Numbered from the stretch's first letter, positions 18,099-27,316 are shown. The stretch: DNA of 64,000 nucleotides from Aliamphritea ceti (GCF_024347215.1 NZ_AP025282.1:2914001-2978000), one strand, 5' to 3'. Notes: generated by a model not told the origin, from the sequence alone. Translations and numbers: made by a program.

Positions 18099-18266
18099 TT
18101 GTCATCTTCCCTTAAGCCAAAAAGTCTTTGTAAATTCAATAAAGACAATATAGCCAAACACTTTGATGAACTGGCAGCCGCGACCCGCAACAGCGAATTC
18201 CTTTGCCAGAAATGCGCCCGCTCAGCTAAAGCAAAAAAATGGCTCTGTAAGCCAATTGCGATATAA
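18099..18266 (+). CDS. Short cysteine-rich protein of unknown function
   Basis: A 55-residue frame beginning with TTG, with AGG eight bases upstream and a good promoter 40 bases before. It has four cysteines, one in SLCKFNK and three in FLCQKCARSAKAKKWLCKP, the latter a CxxC...C pattern that could bind zinc or iron-sulfur. The protein is basic and soluble, with an amphipathic stretch IAKHFDELAAATR between. It lies just upstream of ftnA on the same strand, so a link to iron is conceivable but unproven. The composition (K, C, few rare codons) looks coding rather than random. I do not know the family. Confidence 0.55.
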   Translation: MSSSLKPKSLCKFNKDNIAKHFDELAAATRNSEFLCQKCARSAKAKKWLCKPIAI

Positions 18267-18297
18267 TCAATTTTTAATTTGTATCAAGGACATAACA

Positions 18298-18831
18298 ATG
18301 CTAAGCCCTTCTATGCTTGAGAAACTCAATAGCCAGATTAATCTCGAATTTTACTCATCCAACATGTATTTACAGATGAGTGCCTGGGCTGAATCAAAAG
18401 GTTTTGATGGCTGTGCAGCATTCCTGATGATTCACGCCGATGAAGAAATGCAACACATGAAGCGCTTGTTCACCTATGTAAACGAAACCGGTGCTATGGC
18501 TAAAATTGGTGCTATTGATTCACCGGTAGAAGAGTTTCAATCAATCAAAGACCTGTTTGAACAGGTTTATGAACATGAATGCCTGATCACGCGTAAGATT
18601 AACGACCTGGCGCACACTGCATTTAGCAATCAGGATTACTCAACTTTCAATTTCTTGCAATGGTATGTTGCCGAGCAGCATGAAGAAGAAAAGCTCTTCA
18701 AAGGTATTTTAGATAAGATCGAAATTATCGGCGAAGATGGCAAAGGCCTGTTCTTTATCGATAAAGAGATCGGCCAAATGGCAAACGGTGAAGCTGGCGG
18801 TAGCATTCTGGAAGCCGACGCTCAGGTTTAA
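18298..18831 (+). CDS. ftnA: Non-haem ferritin
   Basis: This 24-subunit iron-storage protein oxidises Fe(II) and stores it as mineral. The 177 residues carry the ferroxidase ligands in INLEFYSSNMYLQ (first Glu near residue 17), HADEEMQHMKR (EExxH) and the later EQHEEEKLF. The start at 18298 has AAGGA nine bases upstream; the in-frame extension back to 18163 overlaps the short Cys-rich ORF in another frame and is not likely translated. No haem-binding Met of bacterioferritin is apparent. It is followed by a strong bidirectional terminator. Confidence 0.95.
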   Translation: MLSPSMLEKLNSQINLEFYSSNMYLQMSAWAESKGFDGCAAFLMIHADEEMQHMKRLFTYVNETGAMAKIGAIDSPVEEFQSIKDLFEQVYEHECLITRKINDLAHTAFSNQDYSTFNFLQWYVAEQHEEEKLFKGILDKIEIIGEDGKGLFFIDKEIGQMANGEAGGSILEADAQV

Positions 18832-18861
18832 GCACACTGCCTACTACTTTAAGTACAAATA

Positions 18862-18893
18862 AAAACGCCTGTGATGATCACAGGCGTTTTTGT
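18862..18893 (+). terminator. Bidirectional terminator between ftnA and the thioesterase gene
   Basis: CGCCTGTGA, loop TGA, TCACAGGCG, flanked by AAAAA on the left and TTTTT on the right. It serves the two convergent genes. Confidence 0.92.
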
Positions 18894-18908
18894 TTACTCA
18901 GGCCAAAC

Positions 18909-19337
18909 TCAGAATTCGTTATCGCCTAATACATATTCAGGTAATTCATCTTCCGCTGGCACAGGTACCGGATTGCCCTCATCGTCTATGGCTACAAATT
19001 TAAAAATTGCCTCTGTCACTTTTTCCCGCAAACCGATACGCCCGCGGCGCACCCAGGCTTCCACATGAATTTGCATAGACGTACGGCCTACTGACTGAGT
19101 TTCAGTGTACACACCAAGAATATCACCCACCTTCACTGGACGAATAAAGCTCATACTATCCAGTGCAACAGTAACGACACGGGTTTGCGCCCGCTGTCCT
19201 GCACATATACCTGCTGCCATATCCATTTGAGACAACACCCAGCCACCAAAAATATCACCTGCCGGGTTTGTATCATTCGGCATTGCAATTGTACGGGTAG
19301 TTAGACGACCACGGGTTTTATCTGACGTAACTGACAT
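18909..19337 (-). CDS. yciA: Acyl-CoA thioesterase, YciA-like hotdog protein
   Basis: 142 residues of a single hotdog domain. The catalytic Asp is in the conserved NPAGDIFGGWVLSQMD segment (around residue 28), and RGRIGLREKVTEA matches the CoA-binding strand of YciA-type enzymes. These hydrolyse a broad range of acyl-CoAs in the cytoplasm. It is monocistronic and convergent with ftnA. Specificity cannot be judged from the sequence. Confidence 0.9.
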   Translation of the reverse strand: MSVTSDKTRGRLTTRTIAMPNDTNPAGDIFGGWVLSQMDMAAGICAGQRAQTRVVTVALDSMSFIRPVKVGDILGVYTETQSVGRTSMQIHVEAWVRRGRIGLREKVTEAIFKFVAIDDEGNPVPVPAEDELPEYVLGDNEF

Positions 19338-19530
19338 TATTCTCTCTGTTTACTTATTAAGTACGGGGGCGCGTAAAGCGCATTTCACAAAAATCACCTT
19401 AGAAGCTACCAGGATTCAGATGCATTGAGATGACGCTCATGAATACAGCCAGGTTAAATCCGAACAAGTTAGCTATCTAAGACAGAAGTATAACTATGCC
19501 ACATCAGTAATAAACTTGCTGAAACAACAC

Positions 19531-20271
19531 TCAGTCATTCTCGCTGCGCTTCGTTAATTCCTTAAGTAAGGCAATATTCTCAGGATTATCTGATTGCAGA
19601 TTATCCCAGCCGTCAAACATAACCTGCTCTTCTACAGCCAGACGCTTACGCCAACCCACACTTTCCAGCTCAGGCTTCTGATAAAAGAAATCCACGTAAC
19701 CCAAACACAGATAAGCAACCGGTGTTACATGCTCCGGCAGATTCAGCAGACGCTTAAGTTCTGCTTTCTCGAAAATACTTACCCAACCGGTACCAACACC
19801 TTCTGCACGCGCCGCAAGCATCAGGTTTTGCACAGCACATACAGTGCTATACAGATCCATCGCTTTATCGTGGGTACGCCCAAGCACAACTGGCCCTGCC
19901 TTTTCTGAATCACAGGTTATACAGATATTCAGCGGCGATGCCATGATGCCTTCCAGCTTTAGTTGCTGGTAAAGCCTGGCTTTTTCAGACTCAAACATTT
20001 CAGCCGCTTCTTCATTCGCCTTGGCGAACAACTGCTGCACTCCCCGCTTAACTTCGTCAGAACGTATCAGCATAAAATTCCAGGGCTGCATAAAGCCTAC
20101 AGATGGCGCATGATGCGCTGCATCTAAAATCCGCCCCAACACATCGGCTGGTATAGGATCTGGCTTAAACTGACCACGCACATCCCGGCGGGTATATATA
20201 GCTTTATAAAGACCTTCTAACTGTTGCTCAGTAAAACTATCATCGGTCTGATGCATCATAGGATCGGTCAA
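19531..20271 (-). CDS. bluB: 5,6-dimethylbenzimidazole synthase
   Basis: This flavin-destructase of the nitroreductase fold converts reduced FMN and oxygen to the lower ligand of vitamin B12. The BluB-type motif YTRRDVRGQF appears early, followed by HHAPSVGFMQPWNF, an active-site lid region, and GWVSIFEKAEL and LCLGYVDFF near the C-terminus. The frame is open back to 20307, but TTG at 20271 with AGGAG six bases upstream is the better start. No cobalamin riboswitch or other B12 genes lie nearby. A plain nitroreductase is the main alternative. Confidence 0.85.
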   Translation of the reverse strand: MTDPMMHQTDDSFTEQQLEGLYKAIYTRRDVRGQFKPDPIPADVLGRILDAAHHAPSVGFMQPWNFMLIRSDEVKRGVQQLFAKANEEAAEMFESEKARLYQQLKLEGIMASPLNICITCDSEKAGPVVLGRTHDKAMDLYSTVCAVQNLMLAARAEGVGTGWVSIFEKAELKRLLNLPEHVTPVAYLCLGYVDFFYQKPELESVGWRKRLAVEEQVMFDGWDNLQSDNPENIALLKELTKRSEND

Positions 20272-20333
20272 AACGCACTCCTGGCTAAAAAACAACATAT
20301 CCGGCACGGGTGTAGTCGCACCAACGCGCAGGC

Positions 20334-20359
20334 ATAAAAAAACGGCTAAAAAGCCGTTT
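20334..20359 (-). terminator. Terminator after glnS
   Basis: AACGGCT, loop TTTT, AGCCGTT, followed on the minus strand by a T run. It lies 17 bases after the glnS stop. Confidence 0.9.
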
Positions 20360-20375
20360 TTTAGCTCATGCTAGA

Positions 20376-22061
20376 TTACTTCTTCACCCAGCTATCTTTC
20401 AAGCCGATAGTCTTATTAAATGTCGGTGTTGATACACTATGGTCGTAACGGTCAGCCACAAAGTAACCTTCACGCTCAAACTGAAAAACCGTTTCCGGCT
20501 CAGCTTCGATCAAACCCGGCTCAGCCCAGCAATTTTCCAGTTCAGCAATAGATTGTGGGTTAATGTCTGCAAGAAAGTCCTCATCATTCGGTTTTTCAAC
20601 ACTGAACAGACGATCATACAAACGCACTTTAACCTGCTTACCTTCTGTAGCAGACACCCAGTGCATAACGCCACGGGGCTTCATTTCAGCAGGTGGATTT
20701 TCGCCAACAGTACCCGGTACCAGAGTTGCTCTGATTTCCGTCACTTCACCGTTATCATCTTTAATTACTTCTTCCGCTTTAATCACGTAAGCACTGCGCA
20801 GACGCATGAAGTCACCCGGTACCAACTTTTTAAACTTCTTACGGGATAGAGTGCTATCTTCGTTGAAATCACTGCGATCGATATAAATTTCACGAGTGAA
20901 AGGCAAATTACGCACCCCCATTTCCTTTTGCGGATGAGCAGGCGCAGATAACATTTCAACCTCACCTTCAGGGAAGTTAGTAATAACCACTTTCAACGGG
21001 TTCAGTACACACATCGCGCGGGCAGAGTTGTCATTGAGATCTTCGCGTACAAAGAACTCAAACTGCGCCATATCTACAACACCGTCAGTCTTTGCGACCG
21101 CCAGGCTATCACAGAAATTTCGTACCGCCTGTGCAGAATAGCCGCGACGACGCATACCGGAAATCGTCGGCATGCGGGGATCATTCCAGCCGCTTACAAC
21201 ACCATCATCCACCAACTTCTTCAGCTTACGCTTACTGGTCACTGTGTAGTTAATATTCAGACGGCCGAACTCATACTGACGCGGCGTACTTGGCACAGGC
21301 AGGTTTTCAATAAACCACTCATACAATGGACGGTGATCAGCAAACTCAAGCGTACAGATAGAATGCGTTACACCTTCAATGGCATCTTCCTGACCGTGTG
21401 CAAAATCATAGTTAGGGTAGATACACCACTTATCACCGGTCTGATGATGCGACTGCTTGCGAATACGGTACAAAATCGGGTCTCGCAAGTTCATATTGGA
21501 AGACGTCATATCGATTTTGGCGCGCAATACACGGCTACCTTCATCGAACTCGCCCTGCTTCATGCGCTCCAGCAAATCGAGGCTTTCTTCTGCACTGCGG
21601 TCGCGGAAAGGGCTGTTTTTACCCGGCTCAGTTGCCCAGCCACGGTATTCACTTGCCTCTTCAGGCGAAAGATCACATACGTAAGCATTGCCATTACGTA
21701 TCAGATGCTGCGCCCAGGCGTAGAACTGATCAAAGTAATCAGAGGCATAACGCACCTCACCCGCCCATTTAAACCCTAACCACAACACGTCTTCTTTTAT
21801 AGCATCAACGTATTCCTGATCTTCTTTAGAAGGATTAGTATCGTCGAAACGCAGATTACACTCGCCATTATATTTTTCAGCAGTACCAAAATTAAGGCAG
21901 ATAGACTTGGCATGACCAATGTGCAGATAGCCATTTGGCTCAGGCGGGAAACGCGTAACAACCTTGCCACCATTCCGACCTTGTTGGATATCCTGCTCGA
22001 TGACTTGATGGATAAAATTTGTCGGTGGTGTATTTGTTGTCGAAGCGTCGTTATTACTCAT
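20376..22061 (-). CDS. glnS: Glutaminyl-tRNA synthetase
   Basis: A class I synthetase of 561 residues that charges tRNA-Gln. HIGH motif HIGHAKSICLNFG (about 48), the KMSKS equivalent in VTSKRKLKKLV (about 275), and the GlnRS/GluRS anticodon-binding beta-barrels in the C-terminal half with TLSRKKFKKLVPGDFMRL. The class signature FPPEPNGYLHIGHA is intact. The start (MSNNDAST) sits in a normal position. It is a single gene between bluB and the divergent ppiB. Confidence 0.98.
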   Translation of the reverse strand: MSNNDASTTNTPPTNFIHQVIEQDIQQGRNGGKVVTRFPPEPNGYLHIGHAKSICLNFGTAEKYNGECNLRFDDTNPSKEDQEYVDAIKEDVLWLGFKWAGEVRYASDYFDQFYAWAQHLIRNGNAYVCDLSPEEASEYRGWATEPGKNSPFRDRSAEESLDLLERMKQGEFDEGSRVLRAKIDMTSSNMNLRDPILYRIRKQSHHQTGDKWCIYPNYDFAHGQEDAIEGVTHSICTLEFADHRPLYEWFIENLPVPSTPRQYEFGRLNINYTVTSKRKLKKLVDDGVVSGWNDPRMPTISGMRRRGYSAQAVRNFCDSLAVAKTDGVVDMAQFEFFVREDLNDNSARAMCVLNPLKVVITNFPEGEVEMLSAPAHPQKEMGVRNLPFTREIYIDRSDFNEDSTLSRKKFKKLVPGDFMRLRSAYVIKAEEVIKDDNGEVTEIRATLVPGTVGENPPAEMKPRGVMHWVSATEGKQVKVRLYDRLFSVEKPNDEDFLADINPQSIAELENCWAEPGLIEAEPETVFQFEREGYFVADRYDHSVSTPTFNKTIGLKDSWVKK

Positions 22062-22185
22062 AGTACGTCTTTGATTCCGTTATTATATCCACTTAGCAAC
22101 AGCTAAGCTCAAAAGTGAGCAGTATTATAAATCAGCCTCCTGGCAACTGCTACAGCACACAAGCCTCTGTAACATTAATTTTAAC

Positions 22186-22214
22186 CTGACGCGGCACAAT
22201 GCCTGACGTATAAT
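22186..22214 (+). promoter_or_regulatory. Promoter of ppiB-lpxH
   Basis: CTGACG, 17-base spacer, TATAAT, ending 39 bases before the ppiB start codon. Confidence 0.65.
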
Positions 22215-22253
22215 CCCTGCTTTGTTTTATTAGGTTTAAAGGTAATTAAAGCC

Positions 22254-22781
22254 ATGATCGTTCTGCAAACTAACTTCGGGGACATTTCCCTGGAACTGAA
22301 CCATGAGAAAGCACCAAAAACGGCTGCTAACTTTGAAAAGTACGTCAAAGAAGGTTTCTATGACGGCGTTATCTTCCACCGTGTGATTGATGGTTTCATG
22401 ATTCAGGGCGGCGGCTTTGAACCAGGCATGATCAGCAAAGAAACTGCAGAAAGCATCGAAAACGAAGCAGATAACGGTCTGAGCAACACTAAGTACAGCC
22501 TTGCAATGGCACGTACTATGGATCCGCACAGCGCTTCCGCACAATTCTTCATCAATGTTAGTGACAACACTTTCCTTGATCATACTGCTAAGACAATGGA
22601 AGGCTGGGGCTACACAGTATTCGCAGAAGTTGTTGATGGTTTCGACGCTGTCGATAAGATCAAAGCAGTGACAACTACTTTCCGCGCTGGCCACCAGGAC
22701 GTACCAACTGAAGACGTGATCATCAAATCCGCTTCTATTGCTGACCTGCCAGACCTGGAAGAGATTGACGTCGACAAATAA
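22254..22781 (+). CDS. ppiB: Peptidyl-prolyl cis-trans isomerase B (cyclophilin)
   Basis: A cytoplasmic cyclophilin of 175 residues without a signal peptide. Conserved active-site strings: VIFHRVIDGFMIQGG (Arg, Phe, Gln), SASAQFFINV and a WGYTVFAEVVDG segment. It catalyses proline isomerisation. The stop lies one base before the lpxH ATG, so the two genes are translationally linked, as in many gammaproteobacteria. Confidence 0.96.
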   Translation: MIVLQTNFGDISLELNHEKAPKTAANFEKYVKEGFYDGVIFHRVIDGFMIQGGGFEPGMISKETAESIENEADNGLSNTKYSLAMARTMDPHSASAQFFINVSDNTFLDHTAKTMEGWGYTVFAEVVDGFDAVDKIKAVTTTFRAGHQDVPTEDVIIKSASIADLPDLEEIDVDK

Positions 22782-22782
22782 C

Positions 22783-23508
22783 ATGCGCTGTCTGTTTATT
22801 TCCGACCTGCACTTGCAGGCCTCACGCCCGGACCTTACCCGGGCGTTACTGGACTTTCTGGACGACCAGGCCAGCCAGTGCCAGCAACTCTACATACTCG
22901 GCGACCTGTTCGAAGCATGGATTGGAGACGATGCAATTCCAGCCGATCAGCAACCTGTGCTGGAAGCGCTAAAAAAACTTAGCGACCAGGGTGTGGAGCT
23001 GTTCTTTCAGCACGGTAACCGCGACTTCCTCATTCAGCAGAAGTTTGCAGAACTGACCGGATGCACACTGCTGCCTGAAGCCATCACTGTTGAGTTACCC
23101 GCCGGACCTGCTTTGCTGATGCATGGCGATCAGCTATGTACTGATGACCATGAATATATGCAGTTTCGACAACTACTGCGTAACCCACAATGGCAAACAG
23201 ACTTTCTTAGCAAAACCCTTGCAGAGCGCCTTGATATTGCCCAACAGCTGCGCGCAGCAAGCCAAAGCAAAAACGCTGAGAAATCGATGGCTATCATGGA
23301 TGTTAATCAGCAAGCCGTTACACAGGCAATGCATAACGCTAACGTCAACCTGTTGATTCATGGCCATACACATCGCCCCGCCACTCATGAACTCGGTCAC
23401 GGTTTACGCCGTATTGTACTCGGCGACTGGGATACTGAAGGCTGGTTTCTGGACTGTACTGAAACCGGAGAAGAGCTCATTAGCTTTGCTATTTCTGGCA
23501 ACGAATAA
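22783..23508 (+). CDS. lpxH: UDP-2,3-diacylglucosamine diphosphatase
   Basis: This calcineurin-like metallophosphoesterase releases UMP from UDP-2,3-diacylglucosamine in lipid A synthesis. Metal motifs: FISDLHL (DxH, residues 7-9), LGDLFEAW (GDxxE), GNRD, MHGDQLC and HGHTHRP. The 241 residues match the family. The ATG at 22783 (MRCLFISD) is chosen over the longer frame from 22738, which overlaps ppiB. Second gene of the ppiB operon. Confidence 0.96.
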   Translation: MRCLFISDLHLQASRPDLTRALLDFLDDQASQCQQLYILGDLFEAWIGDDAIPADQQPVLEALKKLSDQGVELFFQHGNRDFLIQQKFAELTGCTLLPEAITVELPAGPALLMHGDQLCTDDHEYMQFRQLLRNPQWQTDFLSKTLAERLDIAQQLRAASQSKNAEKSMAIMDVNQQAVTQAMHNANVNLLIHGHTHRPATHELGHGLRRIVLGDWDTEGWFLDCTETGEELISFAISGNE

Positions 23509-23510
23509 CA

Positions 23511-23532
23511 CGGCAATAAAGCCGGTTTTTTT
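23511..23532 (+). terminator. Weak terminator after lpxH
   Basis: CGGC, loop AATAAA, GCCG, then G and seven T. The stem is only four pairs, but the T run is clean and the site is just after the lpxH stop. Confidence 0.5.
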
Positions 23533-23557
23533 ATATCTGCAATACTGGCCGTCAACA

Positions 23558-24166
23558 TCAGGCCACAGCAGGCACACCACTATGAAAACGAAACTCAGGA
23601 TCAGGTGACTCTATCAGCTCCCTTTCGATTTCACGGAACATAGCCACACGTTCGCTGATATCTTCACCGGCAGCATCTTCAGCAAGTTTCAGATAATCCT
23701 GATAGTGACGCCCTTCCGACTTAAGCAGCGAACGGTAAAATTTTGCCAGCTCATCATCCAGATAAGGTGCCAGCTTTGCAAAACGCTCACATGACCGCGC
23801 CTCGATAAAAGCACCAATGATAGAAATATCAATCAGACGCCCCGGCTCACTGGTCCGCACTGGCTGCCGCATCCCGCCAGCATAGCGACATGAGCTAAGG
23901 TGACAATACTGAACCCCCCTATCTTCCATCAATGCTAATACCTGCTCAAAATGAATTAGCTCTTCACGCGCCAGGCGAGACATCTTATTCAACAGGTCAC
24001 TATTATCAACATAACGGAACATCAGCGTCATTGCGGTTGAAGCAGCTTTCTTCTCACAGTGAGCGTGATCAATAAGCAGCAGGTCCTGCTGCTGTAGCGC
24101 AGCCTGAATCCAGCTATCTGGTGTTTCACAGGCAAGGAATTCTTTAATTTCGTCCAGAGCAGACAT
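23558..24166 (-). CDS. miaE: tRNA-(2-methylthio-N6-isopentenyl-adenosine-37) hydroxylase
   Basis: This diiron oxygenase hydroxylates the isopentenyl group of ms2i6A37 in tRNA. Two carboxylate-histidine clusters fit the ferritin-like fold: AREELIHFEQV (around residue 72) and the later EGRHYQDYLKLAE, with the substrate-side string CHLSSCRYAGGMRQPVR. The start at 24166 (MSALDEIK) is preferred over 24178. About 202 residues, as in the family. Convergent with lpxH. Confidence 0.92.
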   Translation of the reverse strand: MSALDEIKEFLACETPDSWIQAALQQQDLLLIDHAHCEKKAASTAMTLMFRYVDNSDLLNKMSRLAREELIHFEQVLALMEDRGVQYCHLSSCRYAGGMRQPVRTSEPGRLIDISIIGAFIEARSCERFAKLAPYLDDELAKFYRSLLKSEGRHYQDYLKLAEDAAGEDISERVAMFREIERELIESPDPEFRFHSGVPAVA

Positions 24167-24267
24167 GTAATCATCCAACTGAAATTTTGCGAGCCGGAAT
24201 TATACCCTTCACCCTGCCGGTTACAAACCTGCCAGCGTGATTCAGAACAAGTAATTTACTGATATTA

Positions 24268-24759
24268 TCAGTCAGAAGGCCCATCGGCAGTTCGCCAGAT
24301 AAACACCAGCAAACCACACATCATGCAAAGTAGCATGACTTTAAGAATTAAGAATTTCACGACAAAAATAGAAACGCTGAAACTCAACACAATTAGTACC
24401 GTTGCAAGGCGTTTAGTAGAAGGCACAATACAGTGATATTGCTGCCAGTCACGAATCGGCGGCCCCAACTTCGGATGATTCAGCAACCAGCTATGAAACC
24501 GGGGAGATGATTTGGCAAAGCAAGTTGCCGTTAACAGCAAAAATGGCGTCGTAGGTAATAACGGCAGAAAAATCCCAACAACACCCAACACCAAGGATAT
24601 CCAACCAGCCAATAACACCAAAGGACGCCAAAAAGCAGATACAGTTTTATACTCAGAGCCCGTATCTGATACAAGCTCTGACTCAAGCCCTGCTCTAAGC
24701 TCAGGACTGACAGTAACGACTTCTGTACTGGTGACTGATGGATCTTTTATCTGGCTCAT
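24268..24759 (-). CDS. ybaN: DUF454/YbaN-type inner-membrane protein
   Basis: About 163 residues with a hydrophilic N-terminal extension of some 45 residues (rich in T, S, E, V), then the conserved YbaN core: GWISLVLGVVGIFLPLLPTTPFLLLTATCFAKSS. Two or three further membrane helices follow toward the C-terminus. The cellular role is unknown. The ATG at 24759 (MSQIKDPS) lacks a clear ribosome binding site; GTG at 24789 is possible. A single gene, divergent from the DUF2185 gene. Confidence 0.85.
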   Translation of the reverse strand: MSQIKDPSVTSTEVVTVSPELRAGLESELVSDTGSEYKTVSAFWRPLVLLAGWISLVLGVVGIFLPLLPTTPFLLLTATCFAKSSPRFHSWLLNHPKLGPPIRDWQQYHCIVPSTKRLATVLIVLSFSVSIFVVKFLILKVMLLCMMCGLLVFIWRTADGPSD

Positions 24760-24928
24760 AACAAAACAGCATAATTGCACTACAGCCACAAACCAAGTTG
24801 TAAATACTCATTACGGCCATTTAAATCCATAATTAGCCTTTGCTATACCCTTAACTTATACGCAAACACTAAACTCACAACTGTCGACAGGCTATAATGT
24901 GCCTTTTTTAATTAACAGGATCTGCGCC

Positions 24929-25342
24929 ATGGCTACCAGCGACATTCAAAATCCAGAAACCAACCAAACCAAAAATGGTTATCTGGTGCTTGCCTCGCGA
25001 ATGATCTTTGATGAAAAACTACCGATACGCTTTATGTACAAAACTGTACCAGAGCACCTTAATGATACAGGCTGGCGCCTCTATTCCGGATACGAAACAC
25101 CGGAATTCCTCGAAGACGAAGTTGCGAATATGGCGACGGTTCCAATGGATAAAATCACCAACTTAGATCCATCACTAAAAACGTTACTGGAATACAATGC
25201 AGGCACTGTCTGGGAACGCACTCCGGATTCACCGGAATGGCAGCGGGTTTATGATTTCAAAATACCATCCATAAGCCCTGGCGTTGAAATCACTAACGAC
25301 ATAGAACGCTTCAGCGTAAAAGAAGAAGACCTGGACATCTGA
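24929..25342 (+). CDS. DUF2185 (Imm33-like) protein
   Basis: 137 residues matching the DUF2185 pattern: GYLVLASRMI, VPEHLNDTGWRLYSGYET with the domain's conserved DTGWR.YSG, and a C-terminal acidic tail. Members are small soluble proteins. Some act as immunity proteins in polymorphic-toxin loci, but no toxin gene is adjacent, so a housekeeping or unknown role is more likely. The start at 24929 has AGGA upstream. A TATAAT at 24893-24898 may be its -10 box, although no good -35 is seen. Confidence 0.75.
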   Translation: MATSDIQNPETNQTKNGYLVLASRMIFDEKLPIRFMYKTVPEHLNDTGWRLYSGYETPEFLEDEVANMATVPMDKITNLDPSLKTLLEYNAGTVWERTPDSPEWQRVYDFKIPSISPGVEITNDIERFSVKEEDLDI

Positions 25343-25394
25343 TTCAATTTTCAAAGCCGAATACCCACTCTCATATAATTCAAAACATCTTTAA

Positions 25395-25424
25395 CAAAAA
25401 AAGCGCCCTTAGGCGCTTTTTTTA
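25395..25424 (+). terminator. Bidirectional terminator between the DUF2185 gene and a chemoreceptor gene
   Basis: AAGCGCC, loop CTTA, GGCGCTT with A7 before and T7 after, between two convergent genes. Confidence 0.92.
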
Positions 25425-25435
25425 TGCAGCAACAA

Positions 25436-27316
25436 CTACACCTTAAACTGATTAAGCCCTGCATCCTGCTTCTGAGTCAGCTCAACCATGCCGTGACATA
25501 ATTGCGACTGCTCATTTGCACTGTCAGAAACCGTCTGACTAATATCGCGGATATTAGTGGTGTTACGGTTAATCTCTTCTGCAGTAGCACTCTGCTCTTC
25601 AGCAGCAGTTGCGATATGAATAGTCATTTCGCTGATACTGCGAATGCTATCGCGAATGTTTAGCAACGCACCATTTGCTTCGCTCGCCAATTCACTGGTC
25701 TCGCTCGCCATGTTACGGCCCTGACTAATCGTTTGCTCGGCATTTGTCACACCGCTCTGCAACTGATCAATCATCTCCTGAATTTCTTCAGTAGACTGTT
25801 GCGTCCGCGATGCCAGCGCACGCACTTCATCGGCAACCACCGCAAAACCACGCCCTGCCTCACCAGCCCGAGCAGCCTCAATAGCAGCGTTAAGTGCCAA
25901 CAGGTTAGTTTGTTGAGAGATACCAGTAATAACCGTCAGGATAGACGCTATATTATTACTGAAATCAGCCAACTCATTAATGGTGTTAACTGCGTTATCC
26001 ATATCGACAACCAACTTCTCAATCGAAGTCGTTGTCTGAGACACGATACCAGCACCTTGCTCTGCCGCCTGGTCAGCTTGATTAGCCGCATCAGCAGTAT
26101 GCTGAGCGTGCTGAGCAACATCCTGTGCAGTGGCAGACATCTGATGCATAGCAGCCGCTAACTGATCCAGCTCGCTCAACTGCTGAGTTAACCGGGACAC
26201 AGACTCATTGGCAGACCCTGCTGTCAGCTCGGTATTGGTCAGAATATCGGTAGAGGTTGTTTTAACATCTTTAATCAATGCCTGAAGATGAGAAACAAAC
26301 TCGTTGAAATCAACAGATACCTGGCCGAACTCGTCTTTACTGTCAACAGACAAACGGTGTCTCAAGTCGCCTTCACCGGAGTTAATATCAAGCAGTGATT
26401 CACGCAGGCTCTGTAAAGGCGTTAACAGACGCACAGTGGTCATATACAGAACCACAGAACAAATCAGAACACTCAGCACAGTCACAATCAACGCCCGTAG
26501 TCCAAGGCTTGTCGCCTCAGCCATGACGATATCTTTTTCCAGAATAACGCCGATCAGCCAGTCACTGCCGTACAGACCATCCAGCTTGGTATATGAAGTC
26601 AGCACAGTCTCACCCTGGAAACTAACTTCCTGAAGCTGATTCGTTAGCTGAGGCACCTGATCAGTAAACAGATCGTTCAGCGTCTTACCATCAAACTCTC
26701 CACCCGGATAACTAATAATATTACCCGTGCTGTCCAGCAGAAATGCATGACCTGCACCGTTGAAATTCAGGGTGTTTACAGCATCTGAAATCGTCTGCAA
26801 GCTCAGATCACCACCGAAAGCACCTTTAAAGACACCATTATCTGTGAACTTGGTAACAGCAGACACTAACAACAATCCTGATGCAGCATCATTATAAGGC
26901 GCAGTCAAAACTGCACGGCTATGCTGTTGCGCATACGGATACCAGGGACGCTTACGCGCATCCCAACCAGCCGGGTTCCAGCTAGGATCGTTAGTAATAC
27001 GCTTACCATCCGTCGCAAGACCACCGAAAATAAGCTCGAATTCCCGCTTCAGAATTGGCGTATTGAATGCCTGCTGAATAGCATCGCCGGTAAATTCAGA
27101 ATCTATCACCTGAGCAGTCATATCAATCAGAGCCAACTTGCCATTCAACCAGTTAGTAATCTGGGATGACAATGCCTGGGTGGCTTCCTGAGTATTGCTT
27201 GCAGCAGTGCTATACAGGGAATCCCGCACTGACGCATACTGAAACCAGGAAAAAACGGTAAAAATAATTGCTACAACAGCAGACGCTATCACTGCAATTT
27301 TATGTGAGACTTTCAT
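25436..27316 (-). CDS. Methyl-accepting chemotaxis protein with a Cache-type sensor
   Basis: 626 residues: an N-terminal helix (about 8-28), a periplasmic double-Cache domain (to about 270; note WNPAGWDARKRPWYPYA, a typical Cache signature), a second helix (about 275-297), HAMP, and a cytoplasmic signalling coiled coil with the hairpin tip QQTNLLALNAAIEAARAGEAGRGFAVVADEVR. Such receptors signal to CheA/CheW. The WxxxRxWY motif often marks amino-acid binding, but the ligand is not proven. No C-terminal CheR-tethering pentapeptide. The 292-base gap to dusC contains only a short palindrome around 27579-27597. Confidence 0.95.
   Translation of the reverse strand: MKVSHKIAVIASAVVAIIFTVFSWFQYASVRDSLYSTAASNTQEATQALSSQITNWLNGKLALIDMTAQVIDSEFTGDAIQQAFNTPILKREFELIFGGLATDGKRITNDPSWNPAGWDARKRPWYPYAQQHSRAVLTAPYNDAASGLLLVSAVTKFTDNGVFKGAFGGDLSLQTISDAVNTLNFNGAGHAFLLDSTGNIISYPGGEFDGKTLNDLFTDQVPQLTNQLQEVSFQGETVLTSYTKLDGLYGSDWLIGVILEKDIVMAEATSLGLRALIVTVLSVLICSVVLYMTTVRLLTPLQSLRESLLDINSGEGDLRHRLSVDSKDEFGQVSVDFNEFVSHLQALIKDVKTTSTDILTNTELTAGSANESVSRLTQQLSELDQLAAAMHQMSATAQDVAQHAQHTADAANQADQAAEQGAGIVSQTTTSIEKLVVDMDNAVNTINELADFSNNIASILTVITGISQQTNLLALNAAIEAARAGEAGRGFAVVADEVRALASRTQQSTEEIQEMIDQLQSGVTNAEQTISQGRNMASETSELASEANGALLNIRDSIRSISEMTIHIATAAEEQSATAEEINRNTTNIRDISQTVSDSANEQSQLCHGMVELTQKQDAGLNQFKV

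Noticed and set aside
18163..18297. N-terminal extension of ferritin
   Set aside because: In frame but out of family length; a strong ribosome binding site precedes the internal ATG at 18298, and another frame here looks coding.
20272..20375. Cobalamin riboswitch before bluB
   Set aside because: The space holds only the glnS terminator and a short leader; no B12-box sequence is present.
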